Shown here one piece after another: positions 1 through 8,804 of a stretch of DNA of 64,000 nucleotides. Position numbers and translations under genes: made by a program. Location: assembly GCA_046349085.1 (NCBI GenBank), contig JAXMDA010000001.1, positions 186,001-250,000 of the forward strand, given 5' to 3'. Each line of letters opens with the position of its first letter. The first letter of the stretch is position 1. The DNA comes from JAJXWB01 sp046349085 (lineage in GTDB: Bacteria; Pseudomonadota; Alphaproteobacteria; Rhizobiales; Beijerinckiaceae). The notes beneath the pieces were generated by a model. It was not told where the DNA came from and did no database searches. It was given only the letters and a program-made list of their open reading frames with translations.

Positions 1-104
1 TCCTCCACGGTCACGCGCAATCCTGCGCTCTCCAGGCGCGCGCGCAAGGCAAGATGCCAGCGGCGCGCATCGGCCCGCGGCAAGAGCAGCCGGACCGTCG
101 TCAT
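1..104 (-). CDS. Partial CDS, N-terminus of an unrecognised protein
   Basis: The first 34 or so codons of a minus-strand gene run off the left edge of the window. The visible residues begin MTTVRLLLPRADARRWHLAL and continue with an Arg/Leu-rich helix and then a beta-strand-like LRVTVE. This looks like the first strand-helix-strand of an alpha/beta enzyme. The gene is divergent from the glycosyltransferase starting at 176, with 71 bases between them that probably hold both promoters. The neighbourhood suggests another glycan-modifying enzyme, but that is inference from context only. Too little is visible to assign a family. Confidence 0.5.
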   Translation of the reverse strand, partial: MTTVRLLLPRADARRWHLALRARLESAGLRVTVE

Positions 105-175
105 GACGCCCGTTTCCAAACGCGGCGCCGATCGCCTACAACATTGATGTTTGACGATTGCGCACGATTCGACCC

Positions 176-1267
176 ATGGCGTCCCGCAGACTGATGTTCT
201 ACACGCATGCGCTGGTCGGCGGCGGCGCGGAACGCGTGTGGGCGCGACTTGCCGCCGGTTTCGCCAGACGCGGCGACGAGGTCGATTTCGTCGTAGATTT
301 CGAAGCCAAGGAAAACCTCCGCTTTCTCGGCGATGCGGCGCGGCTCGTCGTTCTGCCGAGAGGGCACGCCGCCGCGACGCTGGCGCTTGCCGGTCATCTG
401 CGTCGTCGCAAACCGCATGCGAGCCTGTCCGCAATTTCGGTGTCGAACCTCAAGCACACGGCCGCCGCTGCGCTCGCGAGCCGACGCGATCGCGCCATCA
501 TCAGCTATCACGGCTTCTACGAGAACGAGCGCGAACGGCTGAGCAATATCGGTTATCGCCTGACCCGGCTGCTCTCGACAGCAACGGCGCGGACGATCGC
601 CGTTTCGGACAGCCTGCGATCCGATCTCATCGCGCGCTTCGGCGTTGCGCCCGAACGGGTCGCAAGGATATTCAACCCGGCGGCGCCCGATCCCTTTCCG
701 CCCGACCGGTCCGCGGCCGAAATTGCCGCACGCGCGCCTGTCGTCGTCGCAATCGGCCGGCTGGCGCCCGACAAGAATTTCGTTGGCCTGCTCCACGCTT
801 TCGCAAGAGTGAAGACGCCCGGCGCGCGCCTGCGCATTCTCGGCGAAGGGCCGATGCGCGACGCCTTGATGACGCTGCGCAGCGAACTCGGCCTCGAGAA
901 CAAGGTCGAGCTGCCGGGCTTTTCCTACGACGTGTCGGCGGACCTTGTGCGGGCGCGCTGCTTCGTTCTGTCGTCGTTCAAGGAAACCTTTGGTCTGGCC
1001 TGCGTCGAGGCGCTGGCGTGCGGCCTTCCCTGCATCGTCACCGCCTGCGGCGGCCCGCAGGAAATTATCAATTCGCCGGATCTCGGCGCCGTGGTTCCCG
1101 TCGACGACGCCGAGGCGCTCGCCAGCGCCATTGATGCGGCGCTGCAGTCGGCGGGCGATCCTGCGCCGCGCCAGACGCGCGCACGCGACTTCGTGCTGGA
1201 CGTAGCGGTCGATCGGTATGACGAGATGATCTCGTACGTCACGTCGCATGCGCGCTCTCCGGCCTGA
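176..1267 (+). CDS. Glycosyltransferase family 4 (GT-B fold)
   Basis: A 363-residue protein starting MASRRLMFYTHALVGGGAER. The N-terminal GGGAERV motif and the C-terminal FKETFGLACVEALACGLP segment (the E-x7-E nucleotide-sugar site) are typical of GT4 enzymes, which transfer a sugar from an NDP-sugar with retention. VAIGRLAPDKNFVGLLHAF marks the start of the C-terminal Rossmann half. An in-frame TTG at 158 would add six residues. I prefer the ATG at 176 because the family motif begins immediately after it. No membrane segment is seen, so it probably acts at the cytoplasmic face. The 3' end overlaps the convergent GMC oxidoreductase by 29 bases. Acceptor and donor are unknown. The neighbours suggest surface polysaccharide or glycolipid synthesis. 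Confidence 0.88.
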   Translation: MASRRLMFYTHALVGGGAERVWARLAAGFARRGDEVDFVVDFEAKENLRFLGDAARLVVLPRGHAAATLALAGHLRRRKPHASLSAISVSNLKHTAAAALASRRDRAIISYHGFYENERERLSNIGYRLTRLLSTATARTIAVSDSLRSDLIARFGVAPERVARIFNPAAPDPFPPDRSAAEIAARAPVVVAIGRLAPDKNFVGLLHAFARVKTPGARLRILGEGPMRDALMTLRSELGLENKVELPGFSYDVSADLVRARCFVLSSFKETFGLACVEALACGLPCIVTACGGPQEIINSPDLGAVVPVDDAEALASAIDAALQSAGDPAPRQTRARDFVLDVAVDRYDEMISYVTSHARSPA

Positions 1268-2912
1268 GAGACGTCCGGCGATCGCTCTCGTGCGCCAGAT
1301 GCTCCGCAAGCCGTGCCGCGAAAGCGATGATCGACAGCGTCGGATTGGCCTGGCCCGAGGTCGGGAAGACGGCGGAACTCGCGACAAAGAGGTTGGGCGC
1401 ATCGAAGCAACGCAGGTCGCCGTCCACCACGCCGTCGGTCCGCGTCGCGCCCATGCGCGCCGTGCCGATCTGATGCGTGCCGTGCGACATGCGCGCAACG
1501 ACGGCGTCGACGTTTTCCGCATGCGGCTGGCGATAGTGGACTTCCGCGATCCTCGACTCCTGCAGCCAGCGCGCAAGGCGCTCGTGCGTGCGCACGACCC
1601 CTTCCGCATCCTCTCGCGAAAAACGCAGGTCGATGCGCAGGCGCGGCGCGCCCAGCCGGTCCGCGCTGTCGGAGAGCGTCACGCGGCTGTCGGCGCGCGG
1701 GCTTTGTTCGCAATGGTAGGACAGGCCGTAGCGCATCGAACGATTGCGGATGAAATAGCCGGGAATGCGTTCGGCCGCGATGTAGCGGCGATAGACGAAG
1801 CGCAGAAGGAAAGCGGCCATGCGCGGCGTGTCCGACAGAACGTTGCGCAGATGCGGCGGCCAGTCGACGTGCGGCCCGACATGACGAATGCGGATCGCTT
1901 CCGGCAGCAGCAGGTTCTTCAGCACCGGCGTCGACAGCGCCAGCGCGACGGCCGACAGGGCGCCCGAGCGGTGCCGCGGATCGGCGATGGGCGGCACGAT
2001 CGGCCAGAAGCTGGCGTTGGGCAATCCTTCTGTCTTTTGCAGGTTCAGGCTCGGCGTGAACCGGCGTCGCGTATAGGAGCCGGCGCCGTCGCGCAGCAGG
2101 TCGAAGCCGTCGTCGAAGCGATCGTCGAGAAAGAAGATGTCGGCGATCTCGCCGATGATGTGGCCCATGTAGAAGCGGCCGAGCGGTCCGCCGCGGCCGC
2201 CGAACATGTCGGGTCGCGCGCGCTGCGCGATCATCAGCAATCGCGTCGACTCAAGACCGCCCGCGGCGATGACGAAGCGATCCGCGACGACGCGGCGACG
2301 CTCGCCGTCGCGCCCGACGACAATGGCCGCCGCAACCGCGCCTGTTTCGGCAAGCTCGAGATCGACGACTGTCGCGGCGAGCCTGACATCGACGAGCGGC
2401 GATGCGGCGAGGGCGCGCGCGTGCGCCTTCTGCATTCTTGGCGAATTGCTCGCCCGCTCGATCGACTCGTAGGCGAAATCGTCGTCGACGGCGCGCACGC
2501 CCGGCATCAGCGCCTCGAACACTGGCAGGCCGCAGACCGCATAGCGGCACGCGGCGGCGTAGTACGGCGCAATGTCGGCGAAGGAGATGGGCCAGCGCGT
2601 ATCGCGCGCATACGGGCGCGGCTCGAAATCGCAGGCGTCGAGCGGCATGCACCGCCCGCCCCAGAGATTGGACGCGCCGCCGAACCGGCGGGCGACGGCG
2701 ATGCTCATGTCGTCGTGCACGGCGGGATCGACAATCTCGGCCGCGGACAGGTCCTGCGCCGACCCTGCCCTTTCGTCGCCGGACTCGAGCAGCATCGACG
2801 GGCGTCCGCGCGCGGCGAGCTCCAGCGCCAGCGTGATGCCGGCCGGCCCCGAACCGACGATGCAGGTCTCGCACCGGTCTGCGGTCGACGTCGCGGCGAA
2901 GTCGCGGATCAT
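1239..2912 (-). CDS. GMC-family FAD-dependent oxidoreductase
   Basis: A 557-residue protein with an N-terminal dinucleotide-binding motif CIVGSGPAGITLALELAARG at about residues 18-37, followed by a Glu on the next strand (LLESGDE). This is the FAD ADP-binding fold of glucose-methanol-choline oxidoreductases. The C-terminal GMC signature is present: HGTHQIGTARMG with its conserved His, then SSAVFPTSGQANPTLSIIAFA. Members oxidise alcohols or sugar hydroxyls. No signal peptide is seen. The start overlaps the stop of the upstream glycosyltransferase (2909-4186) by four bases, indicating translational coupling. A GMC enzyme coupled to a glycosyltransferase suggests oxidation of a sugar or glycan intermediate, but the substrate cannot be read from sequence. 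Confidence 0.88.
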   Translation of the reverse strand: MIRDFAATSTADRCETCIVGSGPAGITLALELAARGRPSMLLESGDERAGSAQDLSAAEIVDPAVHDDMSIAVARRFGGASNLWGGRCMPLDACDFEPRPYARDTRWPISFADIAPYYAAACRYAVCGLPVFEALMPGVRAVDDDFAYESIERASNSPRMQKAHARALAASPLVDVRLAATVVDLELAETGAVAAAIVVGRDGERRRVVADRFVIAAGGLESTRLLMIAQRARPDMFGGRGGPLGRFYMGHIIGEIADIFFLDDRFDDGFDLLRDGAGSYTRRRFTPSLNLQKTEGLPNASFWPIVPPIADPRHRSGALSAVALALSTPVLKNLLLPEAIRIRHVGPHVDWPPHLRNVLSDTPRMAAFLLRFVYRRYIAAERIPGYFIRNRSMRYGLSYHCEQSPRADSRVTLSDSADRLGAPRLRIDLRFSREDAEGVVRTHERLARWLQESRIAEVHYRQPHAENVDAVVARMSHGTHQIGTARMGATRTDGVVDGDLRCFDAPNLFVASSAVFPTSGQANPTLSIIAFAARLAEHLAHESDRRTSLRPESAHAT

Positions 2913-4186
2913 CGCGGCTGCGCCTCGCGCGCGAGGTATGACGCGATGTCCGGCGACAGTTCTGCGTAGAGCGCGGTCATCTCGCGATAGTAACGCTCGC
3001 GCGTGAAGGTCGTCATCGCCCGCCGGCGCGCCAGCGCGCCCATCGCGGCGAGCGCCGCATCGTCCATGGCGAAGGCGCGGCGCAAGGCGTCATGAAGCGA
3101 GGCGGGATCGGACGGCGCCGCCAAAAACCCGGTCGCGCCGTCCTCCACCATTTCCGGCAGGCCGCCAATGGCCGTGACCAGCGCGGGCTTGCCGCGCGCC
3201 TGCGCTTCCAGAATGCTCTTCGGCGCAATTTCGTACCAGACCGACGGCAGCGCGACGAGACTTGCCGCCTCGACATGCGCCCACAGCGCCGCGCCCTTGA
3301 GATGGCCGGGAAAAGCGCAGACGCCGCCGCGCGCAGAGGCCCGCGCCTGCAACTCGTCGCGCTTCGGCCCGTCGCCGACGACGACGAGCGGGACGTTTGC
3401 GGCGGCGCAGGCGTCGATCAGAAGGTCCACGCCCTTCTCCGCCGACAGGCGACCGAAGAACAGAACATGGCGTCCGTATCTTTCACGCAGGGCGGCGACG
3501 CCCGCCGGATCGACGGCCGCGTCCTCGGCGCTCTCGAAGAAGTTTGGAATGTAGCGCAGCTTCTCCGGCGCGAAGCCGTGCTCGGCGAATTTGTCGACGA
3601 TGAAGCGCGCCGGCCCGACGAAGCGCGACACCGTATCGCGCAAGGCGCCGATGCGCCATTGCACGAAGCCGTCGAGCGCATAGAGCGCGTCCATGGCGAG
3701 CGAGCCGTGCGTGCAGCGGTTGACGAGGCAGCGCCATTGACGTCCGCCGCGACATTGCTCGCAGACGCCGAGACGCTCGGTGTAGAAGTGATAGGCGGGG
3801 CAGATCAGCTTGTAGTCGTGCAACGTGTAGACGATGGAGATCCCGCGTTCGCGCGCGGGCTTCAGAATGGCGTTCGTCAGGTGATGATAGACGCCGTGCG
3901 CGTGAATGATGTCGGGACGGAAATCGTCGAGCAGGCGCGTGAATTTTCCGCGCGCTTCGCCCGAATGAAAGAAGCGCGGCAACGCAGCGAGCCCGGCGAC
4001 GCCCGATGGCGGCTCGAACCGCTCGGGGAAATAGTCGCTCCAGTCGGACGGCTCGTTGTCGGGATGGTCCATCGCGAATTCCGCGCAGTCCCATCCCCGC
4101 TCGCGAAACAGCGCGAGGTGGTCGAGGTGGACGCCCTCGGCGCCGCCCTTGCGATGGTGCAGCCGATGGACTGCGAGCAGCCTCAT
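2909..4186 (-). CDS. Glycosyltransferase family 4
   Basis: A 425-residue GT4 enzyme. The N-terminus MRLLAVHRLHHRKGGAEGVH resembles GT4 proteins of capsule and exopolysaccharide loci. The middle carries a Cys-rich stretch (CEQCRGGRQWRC, about residues 143-154) found in a subset of GT4 enzymes. VLFFGRLSAEKGVDLLIDA at about residue 240 opens the donor-binding domain, and the ALPSVWYEIAPKSILEAQARG region holds the conserved E-x7-E (E and E around PKSI). The stop codon overlaps the GMC start (ATGA), so the two genes form one transcription unit. About 190 bases separate the start from the Flp pilin upstream. The sugar specificity is unknown. Confidence 0.87.
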   Translation of the reverse strand: MRLLAVHRLHHRKGGAEGVHLDHLALFRERGWDCAEFAMDHPDNEPSDWSDYFPERFEPPSGVAGLAALPRFFHSGEARGKFTRLLDDFRPDIIHAHGVYHHLTNAILKPARERGISIVYTLHDYKLICPAYHFYTERLGVCEQCRGGRQWRCLVNRCTHGSLAMDALYALDGFVQWRIGALRDTVSRFVGPARFIVDKFAEHGFAPEKLRYIPNFFESAEDAAVDPAGVAALRERYGRHVLFFGRLSAEKGVDLLIDACAAANVPLVVVGDGPKRDELQARASARGGVCAFPGHLKGAALWAHVEAASLVALPSVWYEIAPKSILEAQARGKPALVTAIGGLPEMVEDGATGFLAAPSDPASLHDALRRAFAMDDAALAAMGALARRRAMTTFTRERYYREMTALYAELSPDIASYLAREAQPR

Positions 4187-4377
4187 CTTGCGTCCCGGTC
4201 GAGCGCGTTACGCCCCACGCCTCGAGCGAACAGGAAATACATGCGGCGAATCTCGTTCCGGCGCGCGCGCGTGCGCGACCCTCGCCAACAGCTATAGGGC
4301 GATCGCGCCAAATCTTCCGGATTTTCCGCTTTGACGGTAAATTCACCACGCTCGCGACAATGCGCGGCGCGCGCCGT

Positions 4378-4539
4378 TCAGGTCGTATTGTTCAGCTTGC
4401 TCAAAACCACGTTCAGAGCGGTGCCGACCATCTTGGAGGCGGCGACGATAAAGGCCGCCATGCCCATCGCGAGAAGGCCATATTCGGTCGCCGACGCGCC
4501 GGACTGGCAGCGCAAGAACCGTGCAATACGAGCCCTCAT
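4378..4539 (-). CDS. Flp/Fap-type type IVb pilin subunit
   Basis: A 53-residue ORF starting MRARIARFLRCQSGASATEY. It has the Flp prepilin layout: a short basic leader, GASATEYGLL around the cleavage site with the conserved Glu and Tyr, and a single hydrophobic helix (GLLAMGMAAFIVAAS, about residues 21-35) ending in a short polar tail. Flp pilins are cleaved by a TadV/CpaA prepilin peptidase and polymerised by the Tad machinery for adhesion. No tad/cpa genes are visible here, so this is an isolated pilin copy. It lies alone, 135 bases below a 95-residue unknown and 190 bases above a glycosyltransferase operon, all in the same direction. Confidence 0.85.
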   Translation of the reverse strand: MRARIARFLRCQSGASATEYGLLAMGMAAFIVAASKMVGTALNVVLSKLNNTT

Positions 4540-4674
4540 CAGATGTCCTCAACCGCGACGGCCCAGCCAGGCGGCCCTGGGTCGATCAGGGAAAACTACA
4601 GGCCAATCCCTGCGACTTCGTTACGGCGCTTGGATAAAATATTGAGGACGCTGCGTCATTTCACGTCGCGGCGG

Positions 4675-4962
4675 TCAATCCTCGTTGTCGTCCCGGTCGG
4701 TCCAGTCGGCGATGCGGGCGCCGATGGCGGCCGCAAGCTTGCCCTCAGGCGAGGCGGCGCGTTCGGCGAAGGAAAGGTGGGCGACCGAGGCGTTGAGCTT
4801 TTCCTCGCGACGCCGAAGGTCGTCGAGGTCGGCGTCGGCGCCGACTTGCGGCACTTTGGCGTCATTCCAGCCGAGACCCTCGAACCAGGCGAGATCTCCC
4901 TGGTCGGCGCCGGCCGCAAGCAGCCGGGCGCGCGCCTCGGCTATGGCGTTTGCGTCGCTCAT
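4675..4962 (-). CDS. Small acidic hypothetical protein (95 aa)
   Basis: A 95-residue soluble, acidic protein (MSDANAIAEARARLLAAGAD at the start, ADWTDRDDNED at the end) with a probable helical hairpin rich in Ala, Arg and Asp. The start at 4962 is chosen because a good ribosome-binding site (GGAGGAGC) precedes the ATG, although the same frame stays open far upstream through antisense GC bias. It sits 28 bases behind the lipoprotein gene and is probably co-transcribed with it. I do not recognise a family. The DLDDLRRREEKLNAS segment looks like a short coiled coil. Confidence 0.7.
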   Translation of the reverse strand: MSDANAIAEARARLLAAGADQGDLAWFEGLGWNDAKVPQVGADADLDDLRRREEKLNASVAHLSFAERAASPEGKLAAAIGARIADWTDRDDNED

Positions 4963-4990
4963 CAGCTCCTCCGGTCGCCCGGCGTCGGCA

Positions 4991-5425
4991 TCAGATCCGC
5001 GGCGAATTGTAAATGGATTTCGCCGCGCCGGGTCCGGCGACCATGGGCTTCGCGCCTGTAAACTGCGGCGGCGCGCCTTGGGTTCCCGAACGGAACAGCG
5101 CGCCGCAATTTTTCCGCTGGCTCGCCGCTTCGATCGCCTGCATGTCGCCCTTGGCCCGCGCCACGACGACGTCGCTCGAGTCGCCCGTTCGGAACCAGGA
5201 TTTCGGCACGGTGACGACGCCTGCGATCGAACTTTTTGAATTCTGCTCGTCGTAGGCCTCGCCGGCGGCGCGCGCCGTGCGCTCGGCCTCGTCGCGCAAC
5301 TGGTGGCAGAGGTAGGCGTCGAAGCGGCGCGGATCCTGGTAAGTGGCCTGAATGTCGTCGGCCTTTTTCGCGCAACCTCCGGCCAGAAGAGCCGTGCTGA
5401 GAATCGCGACGCTGATCGCACGCAT
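4991..5425 (-). CDS. Small putative lipoprotein
   Basis: A 144-residue protein with a lipoprotein signal: MRAISVAILSTALLAGGCAKK, lipobox LAGGC with Cys at about residue 18. It should therefore be exported, lipidated and anchored in the inner or outer membrane. The mature part is polar and helical, with a Cys at about 39 (DAYLCHQL) and one at about 107 (RKNCGALF) that could pair. No named domain is recognised. A striking inverted repeat of TTAACCAT lies 29 bases upstream of the start and may be its control region. The 95-residue gene follows 28 bases downstream. Confidence 0.75.
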   Translation of the reverse strand: MRAISVAILSTALLAGGCAKKADDIQATYQDPRRFDAYLCHQLRDEAERTARAAGEAYDEQNSKSSIAGVVTVPKSWFRTGDSSDVVVARAKGDMQAIEAASQRKNCGALFRSGTQGAPPQFTGAKPMVAGPGAAKSIYNSPRI

Positions 5426-5453
5426 GTGCTTAATCCCGGGGTTTCAGGTTCGG

Positions 5454-5481
5454 TTAACCATGAATGCCCGGTTATGGTTAA
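5454..5481. promoter_or_regulatory. Perfect inverted repeat of TTAACCAT, candidate regulator site
   Basis: TTAACCAT at 5454-5461 and ATGGTTAA at 5474-5481 form a perfect 8-bp inverted repeat with a 12-bp spacer. It lies 29 bases before the lipoprotein start and 20 bases after the stop of the upstream DUF2126 gene. TTAACCAT resembles a CtrA half-site, the alphaproteobacterial cell-cycle regulator whose full site is TTAA-N7-TTAA. The two copies are inverted rather than tandem, so another dimeric regulator is equally possible. The hairpin has no following T-run, which argues against a terminator. Confidence 0.4.
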
Positions 5482-5501
5482 GATTCGCTTGCTCTCCGGC
5501 C

Positions 5502-8500
5502 TTACGAACACACGCCGCGCCGCAAATCCAGCGTCAGCGGGAATTCGCCCGTCGCTTCGACCGGCGGCGGCGCGCTCTTGCCCGGCGTATGGCCGAAATC
5601 CTGGAAGCGCGCGAGGCGCCTGGCCTCGGCCTCGTAGGAATTGACGGGATAGGTCTCGTAGTTGCGGCCGCCGGGATGGGCGACGTGATAGACGCAGCCG
5701 CCGAGCGAACGCCCGTTCCAGAGATCGTAGATGTCGAAGGTCAGCGGCGCCTGCGCCGCGATCGTCGGATGCAGGCCCTCGGCCGGCCGCCAGGCCTTGA
5801 AACGCACGCCCGCGACCGCCTCGCCCGAAACGCCCGTGTCGGTCATCGGCAGGCGACGGCCGTTGCAGACGATGGCGTGGCGGCCGGGGACGAAGCCCGA
5901 GGCCTTGGCCTGCAGGCGCTCGACGGACGAGTCGACATAGCGCACCGTGCCGCCCGCGGCGCCCATTTCGCCGAGCACATGCCAGGGCTCGAGCGCCTGC
6001 CGCAATTCGAGCTTCACGCCGCCGTGGTCGACCGCGCCGTAGACGGGGAAGCGGAATTCGCGCTGCGCCTCGTACCAGGTCGGATCGAAATCGTAGCCCG
6101 ACGCGCGCAGGTCCGCGAGCACCGAGAGGAAATCCGCCCAGAGGAAATGCGGCAGCATGAACCGGTCGTGCAGCGCGGTTCCCCAGCGCACGAGGCCGCC
6201 CTGCTGCGGCTCGCGCCAGAACATGGAGACGAGGGCGCGGATCAGGAGCTGCTGGGCGAGCGACATGCGCGCGTCCGGCGGCATTTCGAAGGCGCGGAAT
6301 TCGATGAGGCCGAGGCGACCGGAAGACGAATCCGGCGAATAGAGCTTGTCGATGCAGATTTCCGCGCGATGCGTATTGCCCGTCACATCGGTCAGCAGGT
6401 TGCGATAGAGGCGATCGACGAGCCAGGGCGGCGGCGGAACGCCGTCTCCCGGCGCCGGCGTCTGGCCGAGCGCGATCTCCAGCTCGTAGAGCGTGTCGTG
6501 CCGCGCCTCGTCGACGCGCGGCGCCTGGCTGGTCGGGCCGATGAACAGGCCCGAGAACAGGTAGGACAGCGAGGGATGGCGCTGCCAGTACAGGATCACG
6601 CTTTTCAGGAGATCGGGCCGCCGGAGGAAGGGCGAGTCGCCGGGCGAGGAGCCGCCGATCACCACATGCGCGCCGCCGCCCGTGCCGGTGTGGCGGCCGT
6701 CGATCATGAACTTGTCGGCGCCGAGCCGGCATTCGCGCGCTTCGTTGTAGAGCGTGACGGTCGCATCCACCGCCTCGCGCCAGCTTGTCGCGGGATGAAT
6801 GTTGACCTCGATGACGCCGGGATCGGGCGTCGCCTTGATAACGTCGATGCGGGGATCGAAGGGCGGCGGATAACCCTCGATGTGCACTTTCGCGCCGAGA
6901 GCGCGCGCGCATTGCTCGACCGTCTCGACCAGTTCGAGATAGTCGTCGATCTTTTCGACCGGCGGCATGAAGACGCAGAGCGCGCCGTCGCGCGGCTCGA
7001 TGGTGAGCGCGGTGCGGACGGCGCCTTCCACCGCAACCTGTTCGATCTGATCCTGCTGCGCGGCCCCGGGTTCCTGCGCGGCGAACGCCTGTACGGGCTG
7101 AAAGCCGGCCGGCAAGGGCTGGCGCGGCTCCAGCGGGTCCTGTGCGTGAATATAGGGGTAAGCCGAGGGCGGAACCCAGGGCAGCGACGACAGCGGCAGG
7201 CGAAAGCCGACCGGCGAGTCGCCCGGCGCGAGGTAGAACTTGTCCTTGCGCAGCTTCCACTTTTCCGAGCGCCAGCGACGGCCCCTGGCCTCGGCGTTCC
7301 AGCGCTGGATCGGCAGGACGAAGCCGGACGGGCTGTCGAGCCCACGACCAAACGTGCGCTTCATGCGCTCGCGCGCCTCGATGTCGTCGAGCTTCGAATC
7401 CTCCGTCGTGACGTTGGCCGGCAGCTCGGCAAGTTTCCTTGTCCAGTAGTCCTCGTCCTCATAGGCCGGCACGACGAAATCGGCGCCGACGCCAAGCTCG
7501 TCCGCCACCTTGCAGGCGACGACGCCGGCCATCTCGACGGTCGCGGGCGGCGGGTTTTCGATCGGCGCGATCAGATCGGCGTCGCGCCAGATCGGAACGC
7601 CGTCCTTGCGCCAGTAGAGGGCGAGCGCCCAGCGCGGCAGGCTTTCGCCCGGGTACCACTTGCCCTGCCCGTAGTGCAGCAGGCCGCCCGGCGCGAATTT
7701 TTCGCGCAAGCGCCGGATGAGCCTGTCGGCGAGGCCTTTCTTCGTCGGCCCGACCGCGCCGGTGTTCCATTCGTCGGACTGGAAATCGTCGATGGACACG
7801 AACGTCGGCTCGCCGCCCATGGTGAGGCGCACGTCGTTGGCGCGGAGATCCGCGTCGACCCTCTCGCCCAGCGCATCGAGCCGCGACCAGTCGGCGTCGT
7901 CGAAAGGCCGCGTGATGCGCGGCGCCTCGTCGATGCGGTCCACATGCATCTCGAAATGAAATGTCGTCTGCGCGAAATCGACCATGCCTTCGATGGGCGC
8001 GGCCGAGCGGTAATGCGGCGTGGCCGCCAGCGGCAGATGGCCTTCGGCGCAGAGCAGCCCCGAGGTTGCGTCGAGACCGATCCAGCCGGCGCCGGGCACG
8101 TAGACTTCCGCCCATGCGTGCAGGTCGGTGAAATCGTGATCTGCGCCCTGCGGACCCTCGATCGTCGTGAGATCGGGCTTGAGCTGGATGAGATAGCCCG
8201 AGACGAAACGCGCCGCGAGGCCGAGACGACGCAGGATCTGCACGAGCGCCCAGGCGGAATCGCGGCAAGAGCCCGAGCGCAGCGCCAGCGTCTCGTCGGG
8301 CGCCTGCACGCCCGGCTCCATACGGATGACGTAGCGGATGTCCCTGTGAAGCTGGAGGTTGAGATCGACCAGGAAACTGGCGAGTTGCTTCGGCGCGCGC
8401 GAGACGCCCGCGACATAGGCGTCGAGCGCCGGCCCGCAGGGCTCGAGCTCGAGATAGGGCGCAAGTTCGGCGGCGAGATTGGCCTCGTAGCGGAACGGAA

Positions 8501-8804
8501 AGGTCTCGGCGTAGGGCTCGATGAAGAAGTCGAAGGGATTGAAGGTCGCCATTTCCGCGACGAGATCGACCTCGATGCGCAGATGGTCGGCCTTGTCCGG
8601 AAAGACGCAGCGCGCCTGCCAATTGCCGTGCGGGTCCTGCTGCCAGTTCTCGAAATGGGCCTCGGGCGAGACCTTCAGCGAATAGCTCGTCACCCTGGTC
8701 CGGCAATGTGGCGCGGGCCGCAGGCGGATGACCTGCGGCCCGATCGCCACCGAGCGATCGTAGGAATAGGAGGTGAGGTGACGCAGCGCGACCTTGATAG
8801 CCAA
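5502..8804 (-). CDS. Transglutaminase-like protein fused to DUF2126
   Basis: With a TTG start at 8804 the product is 1100 residues (MAIKVALRHLTSYSYDRSVA), matching the usual start and length of this family. The open frame continues to 8945 but the extension is low-complexity. The N-terminal part has the bacterial transglutaminase-like N domain, then the catalytic triad: Cys180 in RSGSCRDSAWALVQILRRLG, His229 in DLHAWAEVYV and Asp245 in WIGLDATSGL. The remaining 800 or so residues are the DUF2126 domain, placed by comparative genomics near the COOH-NH2 ligase (glutamine synthetase/GCS-like) fold; this assignment is from memory. Such proteins are thought to cleave or form peptide bonds on unidentified substrates. 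No signal peptide is present. It is divergent from a zinc metallopeptidase at 8993, a family often found nearby. The alpha-E and ATP-grasp partners often seen with it are absent here. Confidence 0.88.
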   Translation of the reverse strand: MAIKVALRHLTSYSYDRSVAIGPQVIRLRPAPHCRTRVTSYSLKVSPEAHFENWQQDPHGNWQARCVFPDKADHLRIEVDLVAEMATFNPFDFFIEPYAETFPFRYEANLAAELAPYLELEPCGPALDAYVAGVSRAPKQLASFLVDLNLQLHRDIRYVIRMEPGVQAPDETLALRSGSCRDSAWALVQILRRLGLAARFVSGYLIQLKPDLTTIEGPQGADHDFTDLHAWAEVYVPGAGWIGLDATSGLLCAEGHLPLAATPHYRSAAPIEGMVDFAQTTFHFEMHVDRIDEAPRITRPFDDADWSRLDALGERVDADLRANDVRLTMGGEPTFVSIDDFQSDEWNTGAVGPTKKGLADRLIRRLREKFAPGGLLHYGQGKWYPGESLPRWALALYWRKDGVPIWRDADLIAPIENPPPATVEMAGVVACKVADELGVGADFVVPAYEDEDYWTRKLAELPANVTTEDSKLDDIEARERMKRTFGRGLDSPSGFVLPIQRWNAEARGRRWRSEKWKLRKDKFYLAPGDSPVGFRLPLSSLPWVPPSAYPYIHAQDPLEPRQPLPAGFQPVQAFAAQEPGAAQQDQIEQVAVEGAVRTALTIEPRDGALCVFMPPVEKIDDYLELVETVEQCARALGAKVHIEGYPPPFDPRIDVIKATPDPGVIEVNIHPATSWREAVDATVTLYNEARECRLGADKFMIDGRHTGTGGGAHVVIGGSSPGDSPFLRRPDLLKSVILYWQRHPSLSYLFSGLFIGPTSQAPRVDEARHDTLYELEIALGQTPAPGDGVPPPPWLVDRLYRNLLTDVTGNTHRAEICIDKLYSPDSSSGRLGLIEFRAFEMPPDARMSLAQQLLIRALVSMFWREPQQGGLVRWGTALHDRFMLPHFLWADFLSVLADLRASGYDFDPTWYEAQREFRFPVYGAVDHGGVKLELRQALEPWHVLGEMGAAGGTVRYVDSSVERLQAKASGFVPGRHAIVCNGRRLPMTDTGVSGEAVAGVRFKAWRPAEGLHPTIAAQAPLTFDIYDLWNGRSLGGCVYHVAHPGGRNYETYPVNSYEAEARRLARFQDFGHTPGKSAPPPVEATGEFPLTLDLRRGVCS

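Noticed and set aside
4675..7260. 861-codon minus-strand frame ending with the 95-residue protein
   Set aside because: Only the last 95 codons, after a proper ribosome-binding site, look like a protein. The rest is an alternative frame of the lipoprotein and DUF2126 genes.
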